Shown in pieces: positions 8,004-16,559 of a stretch of DNA of 64,000 nucleotides. The notes beneath the pieces are model-generated. The model had not been told where the DNA came from and ran no database searches. It saw only the letters and a program-made list of their open reading frames with translations. The stretch's first letter is position 1. The number at the start of each line of letters is the position of its first letter. The translations under genes were made by a program, and so were the position numbers. The stretch is from Nodosilinea sp. FACHB-131 (GTDB lineage Bacteria; Cyanobacteriota; Cyanobacteriia; Phormidesmidales; Phormidesmidaceae), in contig NZ_JACJOF010000016.1 of the NCBI RefSeq assembly GCF_014695395.1, positions 1 to 64,000 on the forward strand, given 5' to 3'.

Positions 8004-9161
8004 ATGGCTGAGTCTTTTTTGGCGATCGCTGACTCGTTCTCTGCCGGTGTAGGCTCTCCCCCCGCTAAACGACTGGGCGCCTCAGACCTTCAGCGGCGGG
8101 CGATGGCCCACCGACCGCTGCCCAGCTACACCCAACGCCTGCTGCGGCGCCTGCGGCTAAAGCTGGCCAATGCGGCCCCTGGCAAAGAAGTTCTCGACCT
8201 ATCGGTGGTGATCTGCACCTACAACGGTGAGCACCGCCTGCCCAAGGTGCTCGACTGCTTGCTGGCCCAGCTGGGCACCGAGCACCTGGCCTGGGAGGTG
8301 ATTGTGGTTGACAACAACAGCACCGACGGCACCGCCCAGGTATTCAAAACCTATCAGCAGCAGTGGCCCCAAGACATTCCCCTGCGCTATGCCTTTGAGC
8401 CCCGCCAGGGGGCTGGCTATGCTCGCCAGTCGGCCATCACCCTCGCCCGCAGCCCCCTAATCGGGTTTCTAGACGACGACAACCACCCGGCTCTGGGCTG
8501 GGTGGTTGCGGCCCACCGCTTTGGCCAGATTCACCCCCAGGCGGGGGCCTTTGGCAGCCGCATTCGGGGAGATTTTGAAGTGACCCCACCGCCAAACTTT
8601 GGCCGCATTGGGTCGCTGTTGGCATTGACCGAGCGCGGCTCTGCCCCTCTGCTCTATGCCCCCAAACAGAAGGTGTTGCCGCCAGCGGCGGGGCTAGTGG
8701 TGCGGCGGCAGGCCTGGCTGGGCAGTGTGCCCGATCAACTGTCGCTGGCCGATGCCATTGGCTTTCGGGCTGCTGGGGAGGATCTGGAGGTGGTGCTCCA
8801 CATGCAGCGCCACGGCTGGGAGATCTGGTATAACCCGGCCATGCGGATGCAGCACGAGATTCCGGCCAGTCGGTTTGAGCGCGACTATCTGCTGCAAATG
8901 TTTCGGGGCATTGGCCTCAGCCGCCATCGCACGCGCATGCTCAGCGTGCCCCTGTGGCAGCGTCCGCTGGCGGCCCATGCCTATCTGGTCAACGATATTC
9001 GCAAAATTGTGCGCCACTTGGTCAAATACCAGGGCGAGGTGGTCAGCGATACGGTGACCGCCTGCGAAATGCGGCTCTATCTCTACAGTTTGATCAGCCC
9101 GTTTTATATTACCCAGCGGCTGTGGCGGCAGCGGTGGATGCGGTGGAGTTCTAAATCTTGA
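8004..9161 (+). CDS. hpsE: Family 2 glycosyltransferase, HpsE-like
   Basis: A GT-A fold glycosyltransferase of about 385 residues. It shows LSVVICTYNGEHRLPKVLD, the nucleotide-binding block WEVIVVDNNSTDGTAQV and the DxD-like metal site FLDDDNHP. A C-terminal half with AGEDLEVVLHMQRHGWEIWY and RGIGLSRHRTRML matches my recollection of HpsE, a hormogonium polysaccharide glycosyltransferase of filamentous cyanobacteria. The frame extends to a TTG at 7941; I prefer the ATG at 8004, but ATG 7968 is also possible. The HpsE name rests on motif resemblance only, and no other hps gene is in the window. The acceptor and donor sugars are unknown. Confidence 0.7.
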   Translation: MAESFLAIADSFSAGVGSPPAKRLGASDLQRRAMAHRPLPSYTQRLLRRLRLKLANAAPGKEVLDLSVVICTYNGEHRLPKVLDCLLAQLGTEHLAWEVIVVDNNSTDGTAQVFKTYQQQWPQDIPLRYAFEPRQGAGYARQSAITLARSPLIGFLDDDNHPALGWVVAAHRFGQIHPQAGAFGSRIRGDFEVTPPPNFGRIGSLLALTERGSAPLLYAPKQKVLPPAAGLVVRRQAWLGSVPDQLSLADAIGFRAAGEDLEVVLHMQRHGWEIWYNPAMRMQHEIPASRFERDYLLQMFRGIGLSRHRTRMLSVPLWQRPLAAHAYLVNDIRKIVRHLVKYQGEVVSDTVTACEMRLYLYSLISPFYITQRLWRQRWMRWSSKS

Positions 9162-9215
9162 GTTTTGAGTTGACTGGTGAACTCAAAACTGAGAACTAAG
9201 AACTCCAAACATGGG
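9162..9215. repeat. Hairpin-forming intergenic repeat after the glycosyltransferase
   Basis: gttttgagtt (9162-9171) pairs with aactcaaaac (9180-9189) across an 8-base loop, followed by related gaactaagaact units. It may act as a terminator, but there is no T tract. This kind of AACTCAAAAC sequence is common between cyanobacterial genes. Confidence 0.5.
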
Positions 9216-9261
9216 GCTATCCGCAATTCGGCCAACAGTGCAACAATAGGTCAAACTAGCG

Positions 9262-9286
9262 CCCGCCCAGCTATGTCCTGGGCGGG
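9262..9286 (+). promoter_or_regulatory. Strong GC hairpin in the ycf23 leader
   Basis: cccgcccag (9262-9270) pairs perfectly with ctgggcggg (9278-9286) across a 7-base loop, ending 28 bases before the ycf23 ATG. No T tract follows, so it is either a leader structure or part of the end of the upstream transcript. Confidence 0.45.
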
Positions 9287-9314
9287 TCACTGCCCAATCT
9301 TGAGAGATAGACCT

Positions 9315-10058
9315 ATGCGCTCTGACTTACAACGCGCCCTCGATACCCGCAGCGCCCTTAAAATTATTAGCGGTCTCACTAACTTTGACCCCGAGCGGGT
9401 GGTGGCCGTGGTGAAGGCCGCCGACCAGGGCGGTGCCACCTTTGTGGATATCGCCGCCGATGCCGAGTTGGTTCGCTTGGCCAAGGCCGCCACGACTCTG
9501 CCCATCTGTGTTTCTGCCGTCGAGGCCGAGGTGTTTCTCGCCCCTGTGGCGGCTGGGGCCGACCTGATCGAAATTGGCAACTTTGATGCTTTTTACGCTC
9601 AGGGTCGGCGGTTTGAAGCGCCCGAGGTGCTCGAACTGACCCGCCGCACCCGCGCTCTGCTGCCCCAGATTACGCTGTCAGTCACGGTGCCCCACATTTT
9701 GGCGCTGGATGAGCAGGTGAGCCTGGCCGAAGCTTTGGTGGATGCTGGGGCCGACATTATTCAGACTGAGGGGGGCACCTCTAGCCAGCCGACTCACCCC
9801 GGCACCCTGGGGTTGATTGAGAAGGCGGCGCCGACGCTAGCTGCCGCTCACGCGATCGCTCGGGCTGTGTCGGTGCCGGTGCTCTGCGCATCGGGCCTGT
9901 CAGATGTGACCGCACCGATGGCGATCGCCGCCGGTGCGGCTGGCGTTGGCGTGGGCTCTGCCGTCAACCGGCTCGACAATTCTCTGGCTATGGTTGCCGT
10001 GGTGCGCCAGCTGGCCGAGAGTCTGCAACGGGTGCGAGTCTCGGCGGCGGTGCAGTAG
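9315..10058 (+). CDS. ycf23: Ycf23 / DUF561 family TIM-barrel protein
   Basis: A 247-residue predicted TIM-barrel protein, conserved in cyanobacteria and some algal plastids, with unknown function. Phosphate-binding-type barrel features are visible: KIISGLTNFDPERVVAVVKA at the start, DLIEIGNFDAFYAQGRRF, AGADIIQTEGGTSS, then VLCASGLSDVTAPMAIAAGA and GVGVGSAVNRL at the C-terminal phosphate-site position. The upstream open frame (to 9177) runs through hairpins and is not family-like, so the ATG at 9315 is the start. It is monocistronic as far as I can see. Confidence 0.92.
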   Translation: MRSDLQRALDTRSALKIISGLTNFDPERVVAVVKAADQGGATFVDIAADAELVRLAKAATTLPICVSAVEAEVFLAPVAAGADLIEIGNFDAFYAQGRRFEAPEVLELTRRTRALLPQITLSVTVPHILALDEQVSLAEALVDAGADIIQTEGGTSSQPTHPGTLGLIEKAAPTLAAAHAIARAVSVPVLCASGLSDVTAPMAIAAGAAGVGVGSAVNRLDNSLAMVAVVRQLAESLQRVRVSAAVQ

Positions 10059-10083
10059 ACGCCTGCGCTAATCTGTCAACTGG

Positions 10084-10106
10084 GGTCAAGGTTATTACCT
10101 TGGCCT
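10084..10106 (+). terminator. Hairpin downstream of ycf23
   Basis: ggtcaaggt pairs with accttggcc (one mismatch) across a 4-base loop and is followed by an A-rich stretch rather than T. It is a weak terminator candidate. Confidence 0.4.
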
Positions 10107-10289
10107 CAGTAAAAATATGTAATGCTAGTGCTAGCGGCTGTCAATAGCGTGGATCAGCCCTCTTGTTTCGAACTAAAACTTAGGGTGCGTCTGCGCTCTG
10201 CCCCTCGAGCCCTCAGCCGATATTTCGTGGGGTGGATGCGGTGATAGGGCAATGGCGGCAGACTGAGCGAATAGCTGAGAGGGGGCTTT

Positions 10290-11648
10290 GTGAGTGTGGC
10301 AAGGGACGAGGTGTTTACTCGCTATATTGAGAACGTTCAGACTCGGGTGACAGCGCTCTATGAAGAAACCCGGCAGCTTCCTTCAAACGAATCTCAGCAA
10401 TTAACCACAGCTCTATTAGAAGAACTGGGCCTAGCGGTAGAAGAACTCCACATTGCCGAAGAAGAGCTGTTGGCCCAAAACGAACAGCTCGCTGCCGCTA
10501 ACCACATTGCTGAGGCCGAGCGCCAGCGCTACCAAGATCTGTTCAATTTTGCCCCCGATGGCTACCTCGTAACCGATATGAACGGGGTGGTGCAGGAGGC
10601 AAATCATGCTGCCGTTGCGTTGTTGAATCTGGAGCAGCCCTACCTGATTGGCAAACCCCTGGTTACCCATGTGCCCCCGGCTGAACGGGTGTCCTTTCGC
10701 ACGCTGCTGAGCCAGATTGCGACGTCGCATCGCATCGAGGGCTGGGAGCTGACGCTACAGAGGCGGAAAGCCGCCACCATCACCGTCTCGACAACGGTTG
10801 AGATCGTCAAAGATATCGAAGGCAATGGGGTTGGGCTGCGATGGCAAATGCGGGATATTAGCGATCGCAAAAGAGCCGAAGCCACCCTGCGCCAGCTGCA
10901 AGTTGAAAATCTAGAACTGTTAGAGGCCGATCGCCTGAGAGCGCAGCTGCTAGCCACGGTTTCCCACGAGCTCAAAACGCCGATGAACGCCATTTTGGGG
11001 TTTTCTCAGGTGTTGATGGCGCAGTTTGACCCCAAGCGCGACTCTAAAACCGTCAGGATGGTGCAGCGCATCTTTCACAACGGGCAGCACCTGCTCGGCA
11101 TGATTGAAGACATGCTCAATTTTTCGCGGCTGCGGGCAGACCAGGTTGAGCTAAAGCTCGAACGCTTTGACCTGACCGACCTGATTGTGACCACCATAGA
11201 CGAACTGGACACGTTGGCCGACCAAAAGGCCCTGACTCTAGAGGCAGACCTGCCCGATCGCCCCGTGGTGGTGGTCAACGATCGCAACCGGCTGCGGCAA
11301 ATTTTGACCAACCTGATCTCCAACGCCATTAAGTTTACCGATGCCGGGCGAATTGTGGTGAGCCTGGACCCCCTGCCCGCCGACCGACTGCTGCTACAGG
11401 TCAAAGACACGGGCTGCGGCATCAGCCTAGAAGATCAGCCCCACATTTTTCAAGAGTTTTGGCAGGTGCACGACGCTCGCAGCGCCGCCAAAGGCACCGG
11501 CTTGGGGCTGGCCATTGTCTATGCGTTGGTGCAGGTCATGCAGGGCACGATTACCGTCAACAGCGAGCTAGACCAGGGCAGTGAGTTCACCATTGAACTA
11601 CCGCAGAGCGTCAGCCCCAGCCAAGAGACCCCCGCCATCTGCCGCTGA
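10290..11648 (+). CDS. PAS-domain sensor histidine kinase (cytoplasmic)
   Basis: A 452-residue kinase without membrane segments. An N-terminal coiled coil (about 30-75, rich in EELHIAEEELLAQNEQL) is followed by a PAS domain from about 78 (QDLFNFAPDGYLVTDMNGVV), the HisKA H-box SHELKTPMNAILGF with His226, then the HATPase: N-box NRLRQILTNLISNAIKFT, G1 KDTGCGIS and G2 GTGLGLAIVYALV. All catalytic motifs are intact. The start is GTG at 10290 with a purine-rich GAGAGGGGG ribosome site just upstream. There is no response regulator next to it. The CheB and CheR-PAS genes that follow (from 12539) have a similar coil-plus-PAS style, so they may share one pathway (inference). Confidence 0.93.
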   Translation: MSVARDEVFTRYIENVQTRVTALYEETRQLPSNESQQLTTALLEELGLAVEELHIAEEELLAQNEQLAAANHIAEAERQRYQDLFNFAPDGYLVTDMNGVVQEANHAAVALLNLEQPYLIGKPLVTHVPPAERVSFRTLLSQIATSHRIEGWELTLQRRKAATITVSTTVEIVKDIEGNGVGLRWQMRDISDRKRAEATLRQLQVENLELLEADRLRAQLLATVSHELKTPMNAILGFSQVLMAQFDPKRDSKTVRMVQRIFHNGQHLLGMIEDMLNFSRLRADQVELKLERFDLTDLIVTTIDELDTLADQKALTLEADLPDRPVVVVNDRNRLRQILTNLISNAIKFTDAGRIVVSLDPLPADRLLLQVKDTGCGISLEDQPHIFQEFWQVHDARSAAKGTGLGLAIVYALVQVMQGTITVNSELDQGSEFTIELPQSVSPSQETPAICR

Positions 11649-11651
11649 GCG

Positions 11652-12266
11652 CTAGCCGCGCACTTTTGTGGTGACTTCGGCTACCCGCTGCCCCAGGGTG
11701 CGGGCGATCGCCAAATCTTCTGGCTGGGGCTGGAGTTCGCCCTGGCCACCGGTGATGGTGCTGGCCCCATAGGGGGTGCCGCCTCGGGCCTCGGTGTGAA
11801 TCATGCCGGCGGTTGAGTAGGGCACGCCCACCACGAGCATGCCCAGGTGCAGCAGGGGCACCATCATGGTGAGCAGGGTGGTTTCCTGGCCGCCGTGGGT
11901 CGAGGCGGTGGCGGTGAAGACCCCGGCAGGTTTGCCCTCCATGTCGCCGTTGAGCCAGAGGCTGGCGGTTGAGTCAAACAGCTGCTTCATCTGGGCGGTC
12001 ATGTTGCCGTAGCGGGTGGGCGAGCCAAACACCACGCCGTCAGCTTGTTTGAGGTCGTCTACGGTGCATACCGGAATCTGCTGCTGCTGCTCTCGCACCG
12101 CGCGGGCGGCCTCGTTTTGGTCAATGATTTGGTTGACAGCGTCGAACTCCTGCACCCGGCGCAACACCACCTCTACCCCGGCCACCTGCCCCGCGCCCTC
12201 GGCCACCGCCTGGGCCAGCTTCAGGGTGTGGCCATACATAGAATAGTAGACGACCAAAACTTTCAT
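11652..12266 (-). CDS. wrbA: NAD(P)H:quinone oxidoreductase WrbA
   Basis: A 204-residue flavodoxin-like enzyme that reduces quinones by two electrons using FMN. Diagnostic segments are the N-terminal FMN loop YYSMYGHTLKLAQAVAEGA, FGSPTRYGNMTAQMKQLFD, and the long WrbA-specific TASTHGGQETTLLTMM. Length is typical. It is convergent with the PAS kinase (stop codons 3 bases apart) and divergent from the CheB gene, so it is its own transcription unit. Confidence 0.96.
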   Translation of the reverse strand: MKVLVVYYSMYGHTLKLAQAVAEGAGQVAGVEVVLRRVQEFDAVNQIIDQNEAARAVREQQQQIPVCTVDDLKQADGVVFGSPTRYGNMTAQMKQLFDSTASLWLNGDMEGKPAGVFTATASTHGGQETTLLTMMVPLLHLGMLVVGVPYSTAGMIHTEARGGTPYGASTITGGQGELQPQPEDLAIARTLGQRVAEVTTKVRG

Positions 12267-12538
12267 AAATTCTCCAAATTTCGGCGTTTTAGCGCGTCAG
12301 GTCAAGGTTGCTCGCTCCTGTTAATGCTAATGCTGCGGGCACGGGTTGACAATTTTTATCTCTCCAGAGGGTGATTTTGGGCGATCGCGCCCTCGGCAAA
12401 ACGGCGGCCCTCAAAGGCTAGCGGTCTAACCATATACAGGCCCAGGGGAGATGCTGATCTGCGACGGTTTAGTTAAGCTTTGAATTTGGAGAAACTGTTG
12501 AACTAGTTGTTTGTGGACGCCGCTGGTAGGAGCAGATT

Positions 12539-13615
12539 ATGACCAATTGTCGTGTTGTTGTCATTGGTGCTTCAGCCGGTGGAGTTGAAGCGTTGATGCA
12601 GCTAGTTGAACAACTACCCCCTCAGCTCAACGCCGCGGTTTTTGTAGCAGTCCATTTTCCGGCTGGTAGTGTGAGCTTTTTGCCTGATATTCTTAGCCGT
12701 GCCAAAACCCTGCCCGCCGCCCATCCCCACAGCGGCGAAACCATTCAGCCAGGGCGCATCTATGTGGCCCCGCCCGACTATCACCTGCTGGTTCATCGCG
12801 GCACCATAGAGCTGAACCGAGGCCCTAGGGAAAACGGCCATCGCCCCGCCATCGACGTGCTGTTTCGTTCGGCGGCTCAGGCCCATGGCCCCTACACCGT
12901 GGGGGTGGTGCTCACGGGCATGTTAGACGACGGCACAAATGGTCTACAGGTGATTAAGGCCGAGGGCGGGGTCGCCCTCGTGCAAGACCCTGACGAGGCG
13001 ATGTTTAGAAGCATGCCTGAAAATGCGATCGCCCATGTCGCCGTCGATCAAGTGCTGCCAATTACCGCTCTAGCCAACCACATTGTGGATTTAGTGGCAG
13101 ACGCCAGGCAGGAATCTCCTATTACGCAGGAATCTCCTATTACGCAGGAATCTCCTATTACGCAGGAATCTCCTATGACCAGTAATCCACTCGTACCCGA
13201 AGAGAAAATTGTTGCCGAAGAGAAAGCCGCCGCCGAAGAGGGCCAGCGACCCAACGCTGCCTCTCCATTCACCTGCCCCGACTGTGGTGGCGTGCTGTGG
13301 GAACTGCGGGACGCCTACAGTCTGCTGCGGTTTCGCTGCCACATCGGCCACGCCTACTCCCTCGACAGTTTGATGACGCTCCACGGTGAAAACCTAGAGC
13401 GCGCCCTGTGGACGGCGGTGCGGGCGATCGAAGAGCGAGCCGCCCTGTCTCGCCGGCTGATGGCCCACGCCCATCAGCAAAATCGAACCCAATCAGCCGA
13501 ACAGTTTTTAAAACGGGCTCGGGAGGCTGAAGAAGACGCTCGCCTCGTCAGGCAGCTAATTCTCAATCAGAAAGAAATTCATCTTCAAGGAGACACTATT
13601 CCTGAGCCTTTTTAG
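12539..13615 (+). CDS. CheB-type methylesterase with C-terminal zinc ribbon
   Basis: A 358-residue protein. Residues 1-185 form a CheB methylesterase domain with the catalytic Ser loop GASAGGVEAL, a His in AVHFPAG and the Asp in TGMLDDGTNG. There is no receiver domain. Residues 191-214 are four tandem copies of QESPIT (last copy QESPMT), encoded by 18-base repeats. A charged linker leads to a zinc-ribbon-like C-terminal domain from Cys246 (CPDCGGVLWELRD, then FRCHIGHAYS) and a helical end. An AGGAG ribosome site precedes the ATG. CheB enzymes remove methyl groups from chemoreceptor glutamates; no receptor gene is in the window, so the target is unknown. Confidence 0.92.
   Translation: MTNCRVVVIGASAGGVEALMQLVEQLPPQLNAAVFVAVHFPAGSVSFLPDILSRAKTLPAAHPHSGETIQPGRIYVAPPDYHLLVHRGTIELNRGPRENGHRPAIDVLFRSAAQAHGPYTVGVVLTGMLDDGTNGLQVIKAEGGVALVQDPDEAMFRSMPENAIAHVAVDQVLPITALANHIVDLVADARQESPITQESPITQESPITQESPMTSNPLVPEEKIVAEEKAAAEEGQRPNAASPFTCPDCGGVLWELRDAYSLLRFRCHIGHAYSLDSLMTLHGENLERALWTAVRAIEERAALSRRLMAHAHQQNRTQSAEQFLKRAREAEEDARLVRQLILNQKEIHLQGDTIPEPF
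13109..13180 (+). repeat. 18-bp tandem repeat inside the CheB gene
   Basis: Four head-to-tail units of caggaatctcctattacg: 13109, 13127 and 13145 are identical, and the unit at 13163 differs at the end. The unit is a multiple of three, so changes in copy number lengthen or shorten the linker without changing the frame. Confidence 0.95.
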
Positions 13616-14086
13616 ACGGGGTAAACACGTTTTCTAAGCATCTAAGCGGGCGTTTTAACAGCGATTTTCTGTAGCTTTAACTGCCGACTAATTCTTCCTA
13701 CTCCTGTCAAAGAGACAGTTAAAAGTCTTTCTTTTAAGAGAGGTTAAGGAAATCTTTACTTTCGTTTGGGAAGCAGAACTTTTTCTAAATAAGCCGCTGG
13801 AATCATCGACCTCTGGATAGAAGAGAGACGAAATCAACGTGACTGTTTATTTCATTTAATTAACTAAAATTAGAGCGCTGTCTCTGGCGGCAGAACGAGT
13901 CTAAACTGATTCAGAGGTGGGCATCTGTACCCCTTTGCTAGCTGCTTGGCGGAACTGGCGATCGCGCTCCAACCCTTTCGAAGTTGAGCCGTGCCTTACC
14001 ACAGTCTATTGTTTGCCCTGGTTAGGCCTAGGTCGTCATTTCGCCGTCATGCTAGACCAGACACTGGGCTATTGGCCTAAAACCCT
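13616..14086. other. Intergenic region between the two CheB genes
   Basis: About 470 bases, AT-richer than the flanks, with no ORF I can support. A small inverted repeat (ttaaaag / cttttaa, 13719-13737) is the only structure seen. It probably holds the promoter for the CheB-CheR pair. Confidence 0.5.
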
Positions 14087-14698
14087 ATGAACGCTTCGCC
14101 GTCCTCGGTGCCATCTTCAGCGGCGCGGTTTGACATCGTGGCGATCGCGGCCTCCGCTGGGGGCATCAAAGCGTTGGCGCAACTGCTGCCCCAGCTACCC
14201 GCCGATTTTGCCGCCGCCATTGTCCTGGTCATTCACCTTGACCCCAACATGGCTAGCCTGCTGCCCCAAGTCTTAAAGCCTATGACGTCGCTCACCGTCA
14301 AAGACGCCAAAACCGGAGAGTTGTTGCAGGCCGGGACGATTTACACAGCCCCCCCCGACCACCATCTGCTGATTGGGGCCGGTCGCACCCTGCGCCTGAC
14401 CCACACCGCCAAAGTAAATTACTCTCGGCCCGCCGCCGACTGTACTCTAGTATCGGTGGCAGAGCGCTTTGGGGAGCGGGCGATCGCCGTCGTTCTAACC
14501 GGCTATGGTCGGGATGGCGCTGCCGGCATTCAGGCCATTAAGCAGCACGGCGGTCGGGTGATTGTGCAAGATCCGGCCACCGCCAATGTGGCCAGCATGC
14601 CCCAAACGGCCATTGATACCGGCCAGGTAGACTGGGTTTTGCCCCTAGAGACCATTCCCCAAACCCTGATCAACCTGGTGCAGCAAGCAAGGATGTAG
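14087..14698 (+). CDS. CheB-type methylesterase (single domain)
   Basis: A 203-residue CheB catalytic domain without receiver or ribbon. Visible are the Ser loop AIAASAGGIKALAQLL, the His in VLVIHLDPN, IYTAPPDHHLLI, and the Asp-containing LTGYGRDGAAGIQAIK. The stop (TAG, 14696-14698) is followed after one codon by the GTG of the CheR gene in the same reading frame. In many bacteria these two domains are the start of one long CheB-CheR-PAS protein. An AAGGA just before the stop serves as ribosome site for the next gene, so the two are translationally coupled. Confidence 0.92.
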   Translation: MNASPSSVPSSAARFDIVAIAASAGGIKALAQLLPQLPADFAAAIVLVIHLDPNMASLLPQVLKPMTSLTVKDAKTGELLQAGTIYTAPPDHHLLIGAGRTLRLTHTAKVNYSRPAADCTLVSVAERFGERAIAVVLTGYGRDGAAGIQAIKQHGGRVIVQDPATANVASMPQTAIDTGQVDWVLPLETIPQTLINLVQQARM

Positions 14699-14701
14699 TC
14701 T

Positions 14702-16552
14702 GTGGTCTCAAATTTAGAAAATTCTGACGATGCCGCCTTTAGAACTTTATTAGACTACGTTCGCAGCACTCGGGGGTTTGACTTTACGGGCTACAAGCGG
14801 CCCAGCCTGATGCGGCGCGTCACCCGCCGCATGCAGACAGTCGGTGTCACCGGTTTTAGTGACTATATCGACTATTTAGAGGTGCATCCCGATGAATTTC
14901 AGCAGTTGTTCAACACACTGCTGATCAACGTCACCGCATTTTTTCGCGATTCCACCAGCTGGGATGCCCTGCGCACCGACGTCTTACCGGCAATTTTTCG
15001 CTCCAAGGCAGAAACCGAGCCCATCCGAGTCTGGAGCGCTGGCTGCGCCTCCGGCGAGGAAACCTACTCCATTGCCATAATGCTGGCAGAGCTGCTGGGC
15101 CTTGAGCAGTTTCAGGCCAGAGTCAAAATCTATGCCACCGATCTAGACGAAGACGCTCTGGCAACGGCGCGCCAGGCCACCTACTCTGGCCACAAGATAG
15201 ACGGCCTATCAGAGATTCAGCTCAGCACATTTTTTGACTACAAAGACGAAATCTACACCTTTAGCAAAGAGCTGCGGCGATCGGTCATTTTTGGCCGCCA
15301 CGACCTGGTTCAAGATGCCCCGATCTCCAAGATTGACCTGCTGCTGTGCCGCAACACGTTGATGTATTTCAACGCTGAAACCCAGGCTCGAATTTTGACC
15401 CGGTTTCACTTTGCCCTCAATGACAATGGCTATCTGTTCTTAGGCAAAGCCGAAATGCTGCTCACCCACAGCAAACTCTTTAGCCCAGTGCAGCTAAAGG
15501 GGCGCATCTTTACCAAGGTGCCTCAGTTGAGCGGGCGCGATCGCCTGCTGATTATGGCTCAAACCGGTCACGAAGGCACTGCCGATGACCTGACCGACCA
15601 GCTCCGCCTGCTAGAGACCGCCTTTGACGTCAGCCCGGTGGCCCGCATTGTGCTCAAGCACAACGGCGTGTTGGTCTTGGCCAACCAGCGTGTCAAGGTG
15701 CTCTTTGGTCTCTCCCAGCAGGATATCGGCCGCCCCCTGCAAGATTTAGAACTCTCCTACCGCCCCGTAGAGCTGCGCTCTTGCCTAGAAGAAACCTACG
15801 AACGCCGCCGCACCGTCAACCTGCCCGATGTCGCCTGGCAAAATCCTCGAGGTGATTCTATTTTCTTCGAGGTGCAGATCACCCCGCTGTTTGGCAGCGA
15901 CAGCGCCATTCTCGGAGCCAGCATTAGCTTTGTCGATATTACCCAGTTCAAACGGTTGCAGGCCGAGCTAGAGCACGCCAACCAAGAACTAGAGATGGCC
16001 TACGAAGAGCTGCAATCCACCAACGAAGAACTAGAAACCACCAATGAAGAGCTGCAATCCACCAACGAAGAACTAGAAACCACCAATGAAGAGCTGCAAT
16101 CCACCAACGAAGAGTTGGAAACCATGAACGAAGAACTGCAATCGGCCAACGAAGAACTCCAAACCCTCAACGAAGAACTCCAGCGCAGCAGCGGCGACCT
16201 CAATCAAAGCAACACGTTTTTAGAATGTGTATTCACTAGCCTCAAGGGCGGCGTGGCGGTGGTCAACCGCGACCTGCAAGTGCAAATTTGGAACAACAAA
16301 GCCGAAGACCTCTGGGGCCTGCGCCCTGAAGAAGTCGTCGGCCAATATTTCCTCAACCTAGATATGGGTCTGCCGGTAGAGCAGCTGCGCCAGCCCATTC
16401 GCGACTGCCTAACCTCAGCCGGCGTCGGCTCCGTCGAGCTGACCATCGAGGCCGTCAACCGCAAGGGCCGCAGCCTGAGCTGCCACATTACCTGCACCCC
16501 TCTGGTAAACGCCAAAAAGCAGGTGCAGGGCGTAATCCTAATTATGGAATAG
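14702..16552 (+). CDS. CheR-type methyltransferase with PAS, heptad coiled coil and second PAS
   Basis: A 616-residue protein starting at GTG. Residues 1-270 are CheR: an N-terminal helical domain (YKRPSLMRRVTRRMQTVGV), the SAM-binding IRVWSAGCASGEETYSIA and LLLCRNTLMYFN. A PAS domain follows (about 305-415; AFDVSPVARIVLKHNGVLVL). Residues about 420-500 are a highly regular coiled coil of repeated EELQSTNEELETTN units. A second PAS closes the protein (about 505-616, SLKGGVAVVNRDLQVQIWNN). Related fusions often continue into a histidine kinase; here the chain stops after the PAS, so output may pass to a separate kinase such as the one at 10290 (inference). Confidence 0.92.
   Translation: MVSNLENSDDAAFRTLLDYVRSTRGFDFTGYKRPSLMRRVTRRMQTVGVTGFSDYIDYLEVHPDEFQQLFNTLLINVTAFFRDSTSWDALRTDVLPAIFRSKAETEPIRVWSAGCASGEETYSIAIMLAELLGLEQFQARVKIYATDLDEDALATARQATYSGHKIDGLSEIQLSTFFDYKDEIYTFSKELRRSVIFGRHDLVQDAPISKIDLLLCRNTLMYFNAETQARILTRFHFALNDNGYLFLGKAEMLLTHSKLFSPVQLKGRIFTKVPQLSGRDRLLIMAQTGHEGTADDLTDQLRLLETAFDVSPVARIVLKHNGVLVLANQRVKVLFGLSQQDIGRPLQDLELSYRPVELRSCLEETYERRRTVNLPDVAWQNPRGDSIFFEVQITPLFGSDSAILGASISFVDITQFKRLQAELEHANQELEMAYEELQSTNEELETTNEELQSTNEELETTNEELQSTNEELETMNEELQSANEELQTLNEELQRSSGDLNQSNTFLECVFTSLKGGVAVVNRDLQVQIWNNKAEDLWGLRPEEVVGQYFLNLDMGLPVEQLRQPIRDCLTSAGVGSVELTIEAVNRKGRSLSCHITCTPLVNAKKQVQGVILIME
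16004..16129 (+). repeat. 42-bp repeats encoding the CheR coiled coil
   Basis: Two identical 42-base units (16004-16045, 16046-16087) and a diverged third encode two heptads each (EELQSTNEELETTN). Nucleotide identity rather than just protein similarity points to recent duplication. Confidence 0.9.
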
Positions 16553-16559
16553 CCGGTCT

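Noticed and set aside
13109-13180. CRISPR-like array
   Set aside because: Units are 18 bases with no spacers and lie inside a coding frame; they are a coding minisatellite.
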